Shown: positions 1 to 7,980 of the stretch, piece by piece
Numbering within the stretch: position 1 is the first letter of the stretch
Layout of the letters: every line of letters begins with the position of its first letter
Assembly: GCA_947482665.1 (NCBI GenBank)
Contig: CANKJK010000006.1
Location: 80,651 to 144,650 of the forward strand
Source: Acidobacteriota bacterium
GTDB taxonomy: Bacteria > Acidobacteriota > Vicinamibacteria > Vicinamibacterales > UBA2999
Direction: 5' to 3'
Length of the DNA: 64,000 nt
The notes under the pieces: generated by a model
The model's input: only the letters and a program-made list of their open reading frames with translations
The model's database searches: none
What the model was told of the DNA's origin: nothing
Program-made: the position numbers and the translations under genes

Positions 1-818
1 GGCATCTGGCCTGGTACGTCCAGCACGTGCCGGCCGAGTCGCTCGACATGGACGAGTCCTACGAGCGTGTGCTCGTGGACGTGGACGGCCGCAAGACGCT
101 GCTCACCGCCGGCAAGCACGGCATCCTGTGGAAGCTGGACCGCACCAACGGTACCTTCCTCGGCTTCAAGGAGATGGTGATGCAGAACATCTTCAAGAAG
201 ATCGACCCGGCGACCGGCGCCGTCACCTATCGGGACGACATCGCCCGCGCGCAGGTGGGTCAGCGCCTCTCCGTCTGCCCCAGCACCGCGGGCGGCCACA
301 ACCGCGACGCGATGAGCTACGCCCCGGCGTCCGGCCTCGTCGTCGTGCCGTTGAGCCAGACCTGCATGGAGTTCGTGGGCCGGCCCGTGGAACTGAAGGA
401 AGGCTCGGGCGGCTACGCCGGCGAGCGGGACTTCCGCGAGATGCCGGGCACGGCCGGCAAGCTCGGGAAGCTCGCGGCCTTTGATGTGCGCACGCTGCGG
501 CAGCTCTGGAGCGTCGAGCAGCGCGCCTCGTTCACCACCGCCGCGCTGACGACGGGCGGCAACGTGGGCTTTATCGGCGACCTGGATCGCACCTTCCGCG
601 CGTTTGATGTCGCCACCGGCAAGACGCTCTGGAAGACACGCCTCGGCACGTCCGCGCAGGGCTTCCCCATCGCCTTCTCGGCTGGCGGCCGGCAGTACAT
701 TGCCGTGGCAACCGGCATCGGCGGCGGCAGCCCGCGGCGGGCCCCGCAGGCCCTCGCCCCGGAGATCCATCACCCCGACCACGGCAGCGCGCTCTACGTC
801 TTCGCACTGCCCGAGTAG
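1..818 (+). CDS. PQQ-dependent alcohol dehydrogenase-like protein, C-terminal part (5' end outside window)
   Basis: The frame is already open at base 3 (HLAWYVQH then VPAESLD), so the gene starts before the window. The protein resembles the C-terminal part of quinoprotein alcohol dehydrogenases: a tryptophan-docking propeller repeat ([13 protein letters not shown]), the family segment [15 protein letters not shown] followed by [11 protein letters not shown], and a last repeat [12 protein letters not shown] near the end. It ends [12 protein letters not shown]. Members are periplasmic PQQ enzymes that oxidise alcohols and pass electrons to cytochrome c. PQQ and calcium ligands in the N-terminal half cannot be checked. 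A GNAT gene follows after 10 bases. The family is clear; the substrate is unknown. Confidence 0.85.
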   Translation, partial: HLAWYVQHVPAESLDMDESYERVLVDVDGRKTLLTAGKHGILWKLDRTNGTFLGFKEMVMQNIFKKIDPATGAVTYRDDIARAQVGQRLSVCPSTAGGHNRDAMSYAPASGLVVVPLSQTCMEFVGRPVELKEGSGGYAGERDFREMPGTAGKLGKLAAFDVRTLRQLWSVEQRASFTTAALTTGGNVGFIGDLDRTFRAFDVATGKTLWKTRLGTSAQGFPIAFSAGGRQYIAVATGIGGGSPRRAPQALAPEIHHPDHGSALYVFALPE

Positions 819-828
819 CGCGGCGCCC

Positions 829-1302
829 ATGATCGAGATTCGCGAGGCCACACCCGACAGCCTCGAAACGGCGCGGGCCATCATCGCGGAATACATCGCG
901 AGCGTCTCCGACGTTGCCGGAGAGAGCTTTGCCCACCAGCGCGTCGACGAGGAACTCAGCACCCTGCCAGGCCGGTATGCACCGCCCGGCGGAACCATGC
1001 TGCTGGCCTGGGACGCGGAGGCCTGCATCGGCTGCGTGCTGGTCCGGCCGCTCGAGGGGGCGACCTGCGAGTTGAAGCGGATGTATGTACGCCCCACCCA
1101 TCGCGGCCACGGGATCGGGCGACGCCTCTGCGACGCGGCACTGACCCGGGCGCGGGAGATGGGCTATCAGGCCATGAAGCTCGATAGCGACCCGGCCCTC
1201 AGCACGGCACTCGACCTCTACCGGCGGCTGGGCTTCGCCGATACGCCGCGCTACAACCAGGACCCTGACCCGGCGACGGTCTATCTGGCGCGCGCGCTCT
1301 AG
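829..1302 (+). CDS. GNAT family N-acetyltransferase
   Basis: A 157-residue protein of the usual length for a single GNAT domain. Residues about 84-100 hold the acetyl-CoA pyrophosphate-binding motif (RMYVRPTHRGHGIGRRL), preceded by the strand that normally forms the domain core. The C-terminal part (ALDLYRRLGFADTPRYN) matches the final GNAT helix-strand unit. ATG at 829 is chosen because the homology begins there (MIEIREATPDS); the frame is open further upstream only because it overlaps the preceding gene. It lies 10 bases after the PQQ dehydrogenase stop and may be co-transcribed. The acetyl acceptor cannot be predicted. Confidence 0.88.
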   Translation: MIEIREATPDSLETARAIIAEYIASVSDVAGESFAHQRVDEELSTLPGRYAPPGGTMLLAWDAEACIGCVLVRPLEGATCELKRMYVRPTHRGHGIGRRLCDAALTRAREMGYQAMKLDSDPALSTALDLYRRLGFADTPRYNQDPDPATVYLARAL

Positions 1303-1321
1303 TGTGCCCGGGCCTGGGTGT

Positions 1322-1438
1322 GGCCTGGCACGGCTCGCCCCACCGTTGCACGGCCAGACCGCCGATGAAACACGAGTGCCACCCCTGCCCGTCGCAGAAT
1401 GCCTGAAGGTCAGCGGCCGCCCGGATGACTTCGGTCAC
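1322..1438 (-). pseudogene. N-terminal remnant of a nucleotidyltransferase (AbiEii-like) gene
   Basis: Starting with GTG at 1438, about 39 residues read as the N-terminus of a nucleotidyltransferase of the AbiEii/AbiGii-toxin-like group: a helix ([19 protein letters not shown]) and then the hallmark CFIGGLAVQRWGEP. After GEP the resemblance stops. The frame runs on to 1199 antisense to the GNAT gene with Pro/Arg-rich sequence that looks non-protein. The catalytic Asp residues that should follow (D-x-D) are absent. The GTG overlaps the TGA of the 84-residue gene upstream (GTGA), the usual coupling in this two-gene module. I infer a deletion removed the 3' three quarters of the gene. Confidence 0.6.
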
Positions 1439-1689
1439 CCGCGGCGGGCCCGGGCAAACACCCGCTGCTGTGCCACCAGGCCCGAGGTTGGCTTCGGCGC
1501 GCGCGGGGCCACGCGGTAATCCGCCGGACCGCAAAGTAACTGGATGGCCGCGTAGGCGTCGAGCCTCCGCAGTTCATCCCGGCGAACAGCCTCAAGCGCA
1601 GGTGCCGCGCGCTTCCACGCCTGCACCCACCGACGGCCCTGTTCTACTTGCTCCGGGGTCCACGCGTCCAGCGCTGACGGCCTCGTCAC
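1435..1689 (-). CDS. Small partner protein of a nucleotidyltransferase module (84 aa)
   Basis: An 84-residue protein from a GTG start ([10 protein letters not shown]), ending [19 protein letters not shown]. It has the pattern of the small conserved proteins encoded directly upstream of AbiEii-like nucleotidyltransferases: [16 protein letters not shown], a charged helical middle ([14 protein letters not shown]), and a conserved LLCGPADYR stretch. No signal peptide or membrane segment. It overlaps the start of the truncated nucleotidyltransferase by four bases. The gene looks intact while its partner is broken, so it may be decaying or may have a separate role. Function (antitoxin or regulator) is inferred only from context. 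Confidence 0.6.
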   Translation of the reverse strand: MTRPSALDAWTPEQVEQGRRWVQAWKRAAPALEAVRRDELRRLDAYAAIQLLCGPADYRVAPRAPKPTSGLVAQQRVFARARRG

Positions 1690-1781
1690 CCGGCTATCGT
1701 AGCAGCACGAGGACTGCCATCCGCGCACTCCACACGCCAGCATGCCTGACTCCGCGACGACTCTCTGTTAGTCTCTGCAAC

Positions 1782-2513
1782 ATGGCCCGCCCGCCCGCGT
1801 TCCCCGAACTCGCCGCCTTTCTCGCCCAGCCGGTCCGCCCGGAAGGGACCCTCTCGTACCACGAAGTGCAGGGCCTGCTCTTTGCCGTCGCCTGCGCGCC
1901 GGACGTGGTGATGCCCCCCGAGTGGATCCCGATCATCTTCAACGACCACAACCCAAACTACGACGACATCGACCAGGCCAACGACATGCTCGGCCACGTG
2001 ATGGCGCTCTACAACGAGGTGGCGGCGTCCGCGCGTGGCGACGAGCCCGCCCTGCCACCCGACTGCGTGTTCCGCCTGAATACGCTCGCCAACCTGGATC
2101 CGGATGCGCCCGTCGCACAGTGGTCGCGCGGCTTCATCGCCGGTCATTCGTGGCTGGAGGAACTCTGGGATCCCGCCTTTACTGAGGCGGATGACGCCCC
2201 CAGCCCGTTCGGGGCCACCCTCCTCACGCTCAGCTTCTTCAGCTCGCGGTCCATGGCGGAGGAGTTCTGCGCCGAGATCACGGGCGCCACGCTCAGCACA
2301 ATGGCCGGCACCATGCGGCGCCTGCTCCCAGGCACCATGCGCGAATACGCTCGGCTGGGCCGCTCAATCGAAGAGGCTCGGCGGCACGCCGCCACCCCCG
2401 TGACACACGACGGTCCCCAGGTGGGTCGCAACGACGCCTGCCCGTGCGGCAGCGGCAAGAAATACAAGAAGTGCTGCGGGACCGACAGCGGTCCACATAC
2501 CGGGATTCGGTAA
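1782..2513 (+). CDS. YecA/UPF0149 family protein with C-terminal SEC-C zinc motif
   Basis: A 243-residue soluble protein. Residues about 8-190 fit the UPF0149 (YecA/YgfB-like) helical domain, with [17 protein letters not shown] near the N-terminus and the central [17 protein letters not shown]. Residues 216-232 ([18 protein letters not shown]) form a SEC-C metal-binding tail, the zinc motif also found at the end of SecA. ATG at 1782 is chosen because the domain begins there. The family's biochemical role is not settled; SEC-C tails bind ribosomes or SecB in some proteins. Downstream lie a promoter-like sequence and a strong terminator, so the gene appears monocistronic. Confidence 0.9.
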   Translation: MARPPAFPELAAFLAQPVRPEGTLSYHEVQGLLFAVACAPDVVMPPEWIPIIFNDHNPNYDDIDQANDMLGHVMALYNEVAASARGDEPALPPDCVFRLNTLANLDPDAPVAQWSRGFIAGHSWLEELWDPAFTEADDAPSPFGATLLTLSFFSSRSMAEEFCAEITGATLSTMAGTMRRLLPGTMREYARLGRSIEEARRHAATPVTHDGPQVGRNDACPCGSGKKYKKCCGTDSGPHTGIR

Positions 2514-2541
2514 TTGACTCTCCCGGCCGTTGGCCTACACT
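2514..2541 (+). promoter_or_regulatory. Sigma70-type promoter candidate
   Basis: TTGACT at 2514-2519 (five of six consensus bases) is separated by 16 bases from TACACT at 2536-2541 (four of six). It starts directly after the stop codon of the YecA-like gene. Transcription would begin near 2548, only about 33 bases before a strong terminator hairpin. Prediction from sequence only. Confidence 0.5.
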
Positions 2542-2547
2542 CCGATC

Positions 2548-2610
2548 CAAGGCCTAGTCAGCCTTCACTTCCCTTCCTTTGAGGGCCTCTTCGGAGGCCC
2601 TCCTTTTTTT
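2548..2610 (+). ncRNA. Candidate small RNA: hairpin, CU-rich linker, terminator
   Basis: Between the promoter-like element and the terminator lie a 5-bp stem (AAGGC 2549-2553 with GCCTT 2561-2565, 7-base loop), a 15-base single-stranded pyrimidine-rich stretch (2566-2580, CACTTCCCTTCCTTT), and the 9-bp terminator hairpin. The whole would be about 63 nt. The linker is complementary to purine-rich Shine-Dalgarno sequences, a layout known from CU-rich trans-acting small RNAs such as the cuckoo (CcsR) RNAs of Alphaproteobacteria. No open reading frame explains it. Alternatives: the terminator only ends the YecA-like transcript, or the unit is an attenuated leader of the DUF5916 gene starting at 2653. 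I recognise no named family. Confidence 0.5.
2581..2610 (+). terminator. Strong rho-independent terminator
   Basis: GAGGGCCTC (2581-2589), loop TTCG (2590-2593) and GAGGCCCTC (2594-2602) make a perfect 9-bp stem closed by a UUCG tetraloop. One C and seven T residues (2604-2610) follow. It lies 68 bases after the stop codon of the YecA-like gene and 42 bases before the DUF5916 start. Confidence 0.9.
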
Positions 2611-2652
2611 GCCGGAACCCGCAGCGATCAGCGCCCCGCCCGAGACCACGAG

Positions 2653-4950
2653 ATGCCCGCACGCCCCGTTCTGGAACCACCCCTGCCCGACCGGCTTCAT
2701 TTCCCACGCCTGACACCCTCGCAGCGCCGCTGGCTGGCCACCGGGCTGCTCGCCCTGTCCCTGGTCCTGTGCCGGCCGCCGGGCGCTCGTGCCCAGACCA
2801 TTGACGGCCCGCCGCCCCCGGTCGCTCCGGCGGTCATCACTCGCGGCGCCGACGGCAAGGCGACGCTCCGCGCGGTGAAGGTCACGGACGGTTTCACCTT
2901 CGACGGCCGGCTCGACGATGCGGTGTACAAGAACACCCCGGCGCTCACCGGCTTCACGCAGACCATCCCGGACACCGGGAAGCCCTCGTCGCAGAAGACC
3001 GAAGCGTGGATCTTTTTTGACCGCCGCTACATCTACGTGGCCTGCCGCTGCTACGACGCGCGTCCACAGTCCGAGTGGACGGCCAACGAGATGCGGCGCG
3101 ACCAGCTGGGCCAGCAGGACAACTTCGGCTTCATGCTGGACACCTACTACGACCGGCGCAACGGCTACATGTTCTACACGAACGTGCTCGGCGCGCAGGC
3201 CGACGTGCAGGTGACCAACGAAGGCAATACCAACGCGGACTTCAACCCGCTCTGGGAGGTGAAGACCTCGCGCTTCGAGGGTGGCTGGATGGCCGAGATG
3301 CGCGTGCCCTTCACCTCGCTCCGCTACAAGCCCGGGACCTCCCAGATCTGGGGCGTGCAGATGCGGCGCACCATCCGCGCGCGGAACGAATGGGCCTTCC
3401 TGACACCGCTCCCCGCCGCCATCCAGACGCAGGGCCTCGTCCGGATCTCCACCGCGGCCACGCTGGTCGGCGTGGAGGTGCCCTCGGGCGGCCGCAACCT
3501 GGAGGTAAAGCCTTACGCCATCTCCACGCGCACCACGGACCGCGTGGCCGTGCCTCCGGTATCGGGGCACCTCGGCACCGAGGCCGGGTTCGATGTGAAG
3601 TACGGCGTCACGCAGAATCTGACCGCGGACTTCACGGTCAACACGGACGTCGCCGCCGCGGAAGCCGACGACCAGCAGATCAACCTGACGCGCTTCAACC
3701 TCTCGCTCACGGAGAAGCGCGACTTCTTCCTCGAGGGCCGCGGCATCTTCACCTTCGGCAACGGCTCGGGGCCGTCGATCTTCTACAGCCGCCAGATCGG
3801 CCTCAACCGCGGCCGCACAGTGCCCATCATCGCTGGCGCCAGACTCACGGGAAAGGTCGGACGCACCACGATTGGGCTCCTGAATATCGAGACTGGCCAG
3901 GAGACCGTGACGCACGCGGTCGATACGAACTTCACGGTGGCCCGCGTCCGCCAGGACATCCTGCGCCGGAGCTCGGTGGGCGCCATGGTCACCAACCGCT
4001 CCTCCTCACTCGTCCGCCCCGGCGAGGGCAGCGCGGTCGCAGGGGTTGACGCGACGTTCGGCTTCTACAAGAACCTCTCAATCGACGGGTCTTACGCACG
4101 CGCCAACACGCCAGGCCGCCGCCCGCTCGAGAACTACGTCCTCGCCTTCGCTCTGGATCCGGATCGGTGGGGCGTCACCGCGACGCATATCTACGTCGAC
4201 AAAGGCTTCAATCCGGAGGTGGGTTTCGTGAACCGCGACGACATCCAGCAGACCGTGCTGACGGCGCGGTTGAGCCCACGGCCGGACCATGTGCCCCACG
4301 TCGAGCGCTTCAACTGGACGAACACGCTGACCAACACGCCCAACACGGCCGGCCGGCTGGAGTCGCGCACGCTCACGACCGGCTTCTCCACCGAGCTCGA
4401 AAACAGCGACGTCGTCAGTGTGGGCGCGAGCTACGACTTCGACCGGCTCCTGGCGCCGTTCACGATCACGAAGGGCATCACGCTCCGCCCAGGCAGCTAC
4501 ACCTTCAACACGGTGCGGGCGTCCTACTCGCCCGCGCCGAGCCGCCCGGTCTCGGGCACGATCGCGTTCGACTACGGGGGCTATTACGGGGGGACGGACT
4601 CGACGGCCAGCTACTCCGGGCGCGTCTCGCTCTCGAAGGCCTTCCAGCTGCAGCCCAGCGTGAACATCCACTGGATCCGCCTGCCGGTGGGCAACTTCAC
4701 GTCGCAGCTCTGGCGGTCGCGCGTGATCTATACCTTCACGCCCGAGATGTTCCTCTCGGCCCTGGTGCAGTACAACACCGCGACGCACACGCTCGGCACC
4801 AACGTCCGGCTTCGATGGGAATACAGCAAGGGCAGCGAGCTCTTCGTCGTCTATAACGAGAACCAGAACGCCGCACCGGTCCGGGCCGGCTTCGCCGACC
4901 TGCTCGACCGTTCCATCGCCGTCAAGGTCACAAAGCTATTCCGGTTCTGA
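2653..4950 (+). CDS. DUF5916 outer-membrane protein with CBM9-like domain
   Basis: A 765-residue exported protein. A long N-region precedes a hydrophobic signal segment (WLATGLLALSLVLC, about residues 28-41) ending near GARAQ. Residues about 85-260 form the carbohydrate-binding-family-9-like domain (DGRLDDAVY, SSQKTEAWIFFDRRYIYVACRC, ADFNPLWEVKTSRFEGGWMAEMRVPF). The remainder is the DUF5916 region (LTEKRDFFLEGRGIF, FYSRQIGLNRG) with many alternating beta strands and a terminal aromatic (LFRF), typical of an outer-membrane barrel. ATG 2653 follows the terminator; no clear Shine-Dalgarno is seen. It converges on the ankyrin gene with 18 bases between. A paralogue lies at 51945-54236. Substrate unknown. 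Confidence 0.88.
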   Translation: MPARPVLEPPLPDRLHFPRLTPSQRRWLATGLLALSLVLCRPPGARAQTIDGPPPPVAPAVITRGADGKATLRAVKVTDGFTFDGRLDDAVYKNTPALTGFTQTIPDTGKPSSQKTEAWIFFDRRYIYVACRCYDARPQSEWTANEMRRDQLGQQDNFGFMLDTYYDRRNGYMFYTNVLGAQADVQVTNEGNTNADFNPLWEVKTSRFEGGWMAEMRVPFTSLRYKPGTSQIWGVQMRRTIRARNEWAFLTPLPAAIQTQGLVRISTAATLVGVEVPSGGRNLEVKPYAISTRTTDRVAVPPVSGHLGTEAGFDVKYGVTQNLTADFTVNTDVAAAEADDQQINLTRFNLSLTEKRDFFLEGRGIFTFGNGSGPSIFYSRQIGLNRGRTVPIIAGARLTGKVGRTTIGLLNIETGQETVTHAVDTNFTVARVRQDILRRSSVGAMVTNRSSSLVRPGEGSAVAGVDATFGFYKNLSIDGSYARANTPGRRPLENYVLAFALDPDRWGVTATHIYVDKGFNPEVGFVNRDDIQQTVLTARLSPRPDHVPHVERFNWTNTLTNTPNTAGRLESRTLTTGFSTELENSDVVSVGASYDFDRLLAPFTITKGITLRPGSYTFNTVRASYSPAPSRPVSGTIAFDYGGYYGGTDSTASYSGRVSLSKAFQLQPSVNIHWIRLPVGNFTSQLWRSRVIYTFTPEMFLSALVQYNTATHTLGTNVRLRWEYSKGSELFVVYNENQNAAPVRAGFADLLDRSIAVKVTKLFRF

Positions 4951-4968
4951 GCCGCGGCGGGGTCCGCC

Positions 4969-6453
4969 CTACTCGGTCGCGCCCAGCTTCTCGAGCACGG
5001 CCGCGGCCTTGGGCCGCATGTAGAGCAGGAACATGTCCTCAAACCCGCGGGCCTGCTTGAGCGGCGTCTCGCCCTTCTTGTTGCGGGCGTTGATCGCGGC
5101 GCCGTGCTCGGCCAGGTAGGCCACCATGTGCTCCAGCCCGGCCATCGTCGCGGCATGCAGCGGCGTATTGCCCGCCTCGTTGGCTTCATTGATATCGAGG
5201 CCGAGCTTCAGCAGCATCTCCACCGCCTCGATTTCCCGCTCCTCCGGCACGCGCGTCTCCTGCTCCACACGGGCCAGTCCGGCCGCCATGATGAGCGCCG
5301 TGTTGTTGTTGGCCGCATGCAGCTTCGGGTCGGCGCCCTTGGCCAGCAGCAGCTGCATGGTCGGGATGTCCGCGGTCACCGCCGCCAGATAGAAGGGCGT
5401 GGCGCCACGAATCAGATCCGTCTTGAAGAGCGCGAACCCAAAGCGCGGCGGCGCCTTCTCCATCTGGGCGTTGACGCGTGCCCCGTGCGCGAGCAGCGCG
5501 TTGATGAGATCGTGCTTCTCCTCCTGCGAGGGAATGCCTGCCAGGACGCCCCACTCCTGGGTCTTGTTCACGGCGACTTCGTTGAAGATGTAGTCGTGCG
5601 AATGGCCGGATTCCCACGTCCCCGCCACCCAGTGGAGCGGCGCAAAGCCGGGCGTCGCATTGTTCGCATCCGCGCCGCGATCGAGCAGCAGCTTGGCGAT
5701 GCCCACGTGCCCGCGCACCACGGCCACGTGGAGCGCTGACAGGCCATCCTTCCCGGCCTGATTGACGTCGACGCCCTTCTCAAGGAGCAGCCGGACCATG
5801 GGCAGGTTGCCCTCCCGCACGGCGAAGAGGAACGGCGTAAAGCCGCTGTCGGACGCGGCCTTCAGGTCGGCCCCGGCGTCGACCAGCGCGCGGGTCACCT
5901 CATCGTGCCCCTGCCAGATGGACCACATGATCGCGGTCTGCCCCTTCACGCGCTCCCGGGCGTTGACGGCCGCGCCGTGGGCCAGCAGGGCCTTGACCGC
6001 CCCCACGCGGCCCGTGTGGGCCGCCGTCATGAGCACCGTCTCCCCGGTGGGCAGCGCCGCATTCGGATCGGCCCCGCCCGCGATGAGCCGCTCGATCATG
6101 GTGTCGCTGCCGTTGGTCGCGGCGAGCATGAGGGGCGTGACGCCGTAGTCATTCTGGAGGTTCGGCTGCGCTCCGGAGGTGAGCAGCAGAGCCGCCAGCT
6201 CGACCTGGTCGCGCTCGGCCGCCCAATGCAGGGCCGTGGCGCCATCGGGCTGCCGCCCGTTGACGTCCACTTTGCGCGCAATCAGTTGCCGCGCACCCGC
6301 GACGTCGCCGCGCTTCACGGCTTCAATCAGCCGGGTATCGCGGACGACGGGGGCCGCGCCGGCAGGCGCCGCGCCAACCCCGGTGGCCAGGCTGGTGCCG
6401 CCCAGCCATGCGGCAAGCAGGGTCACGGCATATCGGTGTCGTCTCGTGCTCAT
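4969..6453 (-). CDS. Exported ankyrin repeat protein
   Basis: A 494-residue protein with an N-terminal signal peptide (RRHRYAVTLLAAWLGGTSLA, cleavage near GAAPAGAAP). From about residue 40 it consists of ankyrin repeats of about 33 residues (DGATALHWAAERDQVELAALLL, YGVTPLMLAATNGS, GETVLMTAAHTGRVGAVKALL, and further units to AGNTPLHAATMAGLEHMVAYL). Two spots break the register: residues about 275-330, with HSHDYIFNEVAV, and an insertion at PEEREIEAVEML. Ankyrin repeats mediate protein binding; here the partner would be in the periplasm. A similar exported ankyrin protein is at 30708-32324. No catalytic domain is visible. It is transcribed divergently from hisC. Confidence 0.88.
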   Translation of the reverse strand: MSTRRHRYAVTLLAAWLGGTSLATGVGAAPAGAAPVVRDTRLIEAVKRGDVAGARQLIARKVDVNGRQPDGATALHWAAERDQVELAALLLTSGAQPNLQNDYGVTPLMLAATNGSDTMIERLIAGGADPNAALPTGETVLMTAAHTGRVGAVKALLAHGAAVNARERVKGQTAIMWSIWQGHDEVTRALVDAGADLKAASDSGFTPFLFAVREGNLPMVRLLLEKGVDVNQAGKDGLSALHVAVVRGHVGIAKLLLDRGADANNATPGFAPLHWVAGTWESGHSHDYIFNEVAVNKTQEWGVLAGIPSQEEKHDLINALLAHGARVNAQMEKAPPRFGFALFKTDLIRGATPFYLAAVTADIPTMQLLLAKGADPKLHAANNNTALIMAAGLARVEQETRVPEEREIEAVEMLLKLGLDINEANEAGNTPLHAATMAGLEHMVAYLAEHGAAINARNKKGETPLKQARGFEDMFLLYMRPKAAAVLEKLGATE

Positions 6454-6652
6454 TCCCGAACTCCTCCCACGCGCCTCGCCCCTGTGGGGGCGTCACGACG
6501 TGTCCGTGTCGACCTCGAGCATGGCCAGCGCGGGTCACGCGTGCGGCGCCATGGCCGCACCCACTCGGGCAGTATGTGCCCGATTCTGAGCGAACTCAAC
6601 GACCGCCCCAGACTGGAGCCCACGCCGGCGGCAGGGGTACGATGCGGCTCTG

Positions 6653-7795
6653 ATGACCGACGCCGCCCAGACACGCCACCCCATCGATGACCTCTGCGAG
6701 ACCGCACCCGGCTACATCCGGGCCATCGCCCCGTACCAGCCAGGCCGGCCCATAACGGCCGTGGCCCGCGAACTGGGCCTGGACGTCTCGGCCATCGTCA
6801 AGCTGGCGTCCAACGAGAACCCGAGCGGCATGTCGCCGCAGGCCCGGCAGGCCGTCGCCGACGCCCTCGGCGGCGTCTCCCGCTATCCGGACGGCTTCGA
6901 GCTCCTCCAGGCCGTTGCCCGTGTGGTCGGCGTCACCCCCGGCCAGATCGTGCTGGGGAACGGCTCCAACGACCTGCTGGAGATGGTCGCGAGCGCCTTC
7001 CTCGCCCCCGGGCGGTCCGCCGTGTTTTCGCAGTACGCGTTTGCCGTCTATCCCCTGGCGACCCAGGCCCGTGGCGCGCGCGCCGTGGTGGTGCCGGCCC
7101 TCAACTTCGGCCACGACCTCCCGGCGATGCAGGCGGCTATCACCGAGGACACCCGCGTCGTGTTCATCGCCAACCCGAACAACCCGACGGGCACGCGCCT
7201 CTCGGCCGCCGACCTCGCGGCGTTTCTCGATGCGGTGCCGCCCACCGTCATCGTGGTGCTCGACGAGGCCTACAACGAGTACCTGCCGCCGCCAGAGCGG
7301 ACCGCCAGCGTGGCCTGGCTGGCCGCGCATCCGAACCTCGTGATCACCCGCACCTTCTCGAAGGCGTACGGCCTCGCGGGACTCAGGGTCGGCTACGCGC
7401 TGGCCCATCCGCGCATCGCGGATCTGCTGAACCGGGTCCGCCAGCCCTTCAATGTGAACAACCTCGCGCTGGCCGCCGCCCAGGCGGCGCTGGGCGACAC
7501 AGCCTTCGTGGAGCAGAGCTACGCGCTGAACCAGCAGGGCATGCGCGAGATCGTCTCGGGTGTCACGGCCCTTGGCCTGCCCCACATTCCGTCGCAGGGT
7601 AACTTCGTTTGCATCGGCCTCCCCCGCACGGGCGCCGAGCCGCGCGCCGGTGCCGTCTTCGAGGGGCTGCTCCGTCGGGGCGTCATCGTCCGCCCGGTGG
7701 CCAATTACGGGATGCCGGACCACCTGCGGGTGACCATCGGCCTTCCCTCTGAGAACCGCCGCTTCCTGGACGCGCTGCGCGACGCGCTGGCCTGA
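6653..7795 (+). CDS. hisC: Histidinol-phosphate aminotransferase
   Basis: A 380-residue class I/II PLP-dependent aminotransferase, the usual HisC length. It carries LASNENPSG (50-58), the GNGSNDLLE substrate and cofactor loop (102-110), IANPNNPTG (172-180), DEAYNEY (204-210) and the PLP lysine K237 in TFSKAYGLAGLRVGY. HisC converts imidazole-acetol phosphate plus glutamate to histidinol phosphate and 2-oxoglutarate in histidine synthesis. Some homologues also transaminate aromatic amino acids. No other his gene is in the window, so this may be an orphan or second copy with broader specificity. ATG 6653 agrees with the family start. Confidence 0.9.
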   Translation: MTDAAQTRHPIDDLCETAPGYIRAIAPYQPGRPITAVARELGLDVSAIVKLASNENPSGMSPQARQAVADALGGVSRYPDGFELLQAVARVVGVTPGQIVLGNGSNDLLEMVASAFLAPGRSAVFSQYAFAVYPLATQARGARAVVVPALNFGHDLPAMQAAITEDTRVVFIANPNNPTGTRLSAADLAAFLDAVPPTVIVVLDEAYNEYLPPPERTASVAWLAAHPNLVITRTFSKAYGLAGLRVGYALAHPRIADLLNRVRQPFNVNNLALAAAQAALGDTAFVEQSYALNQQGMREIVSGVTALGLPHIPSQGNFVCIGLPRTGAEPRAGAVFEGLLRRGVIVRPVANYGMPDHLRVTIGLPSENRRFLDALRDALA

Positions 7796-7903
7796 CGCGC
7801 CTCGCGCGCGTCACATGCGCCACGGACACGACGCGGCGCTATGCGGCACCATGCGGCGTCATGCGGCCAGAGCTTACGCGCACCCACCCCCGTACAGCAG
7901 AAC

Positions 7904-7934
7904 GGCGGCGAGCACCCCTGGGGGACCCGCCGCC
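7904..7934. terminator. GC-rich hairpin between convergent hisC and TonB-receptor genes
   Basis: GGCGGCG (7904-7910) pairs with CGCCGCC (7928-7934). Inside the loop CCCC and GGGG can form a second stem. ATTGTTT follows on the plus strand, a weak T-rich tail. It lies between the hisC stop (7795) and the receptor stop (7981) and could end transcripts from either side. There is no long U tract. Confidence 0.35.
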
Positions 7935-7980
7935 ATTGTTTGGTCTTCCGTGATCGGGCCCGACGGCCCGGCCGGTGTGA

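Noticed and set aside
2554..3915. 453-codon frame antisense to the DUF5916 gene
   Set aside because: Shadow of a GC-rich gene. It would also begin inside the DUF5916 coding region and end in the terminator hairpin.
7816..7866. Three imperfect ATGCGGC units after hisC
   Set aside because: Units are short, spacing is irregular and no gene or conserved structure is attached; likely chance in GC-rich sequence.
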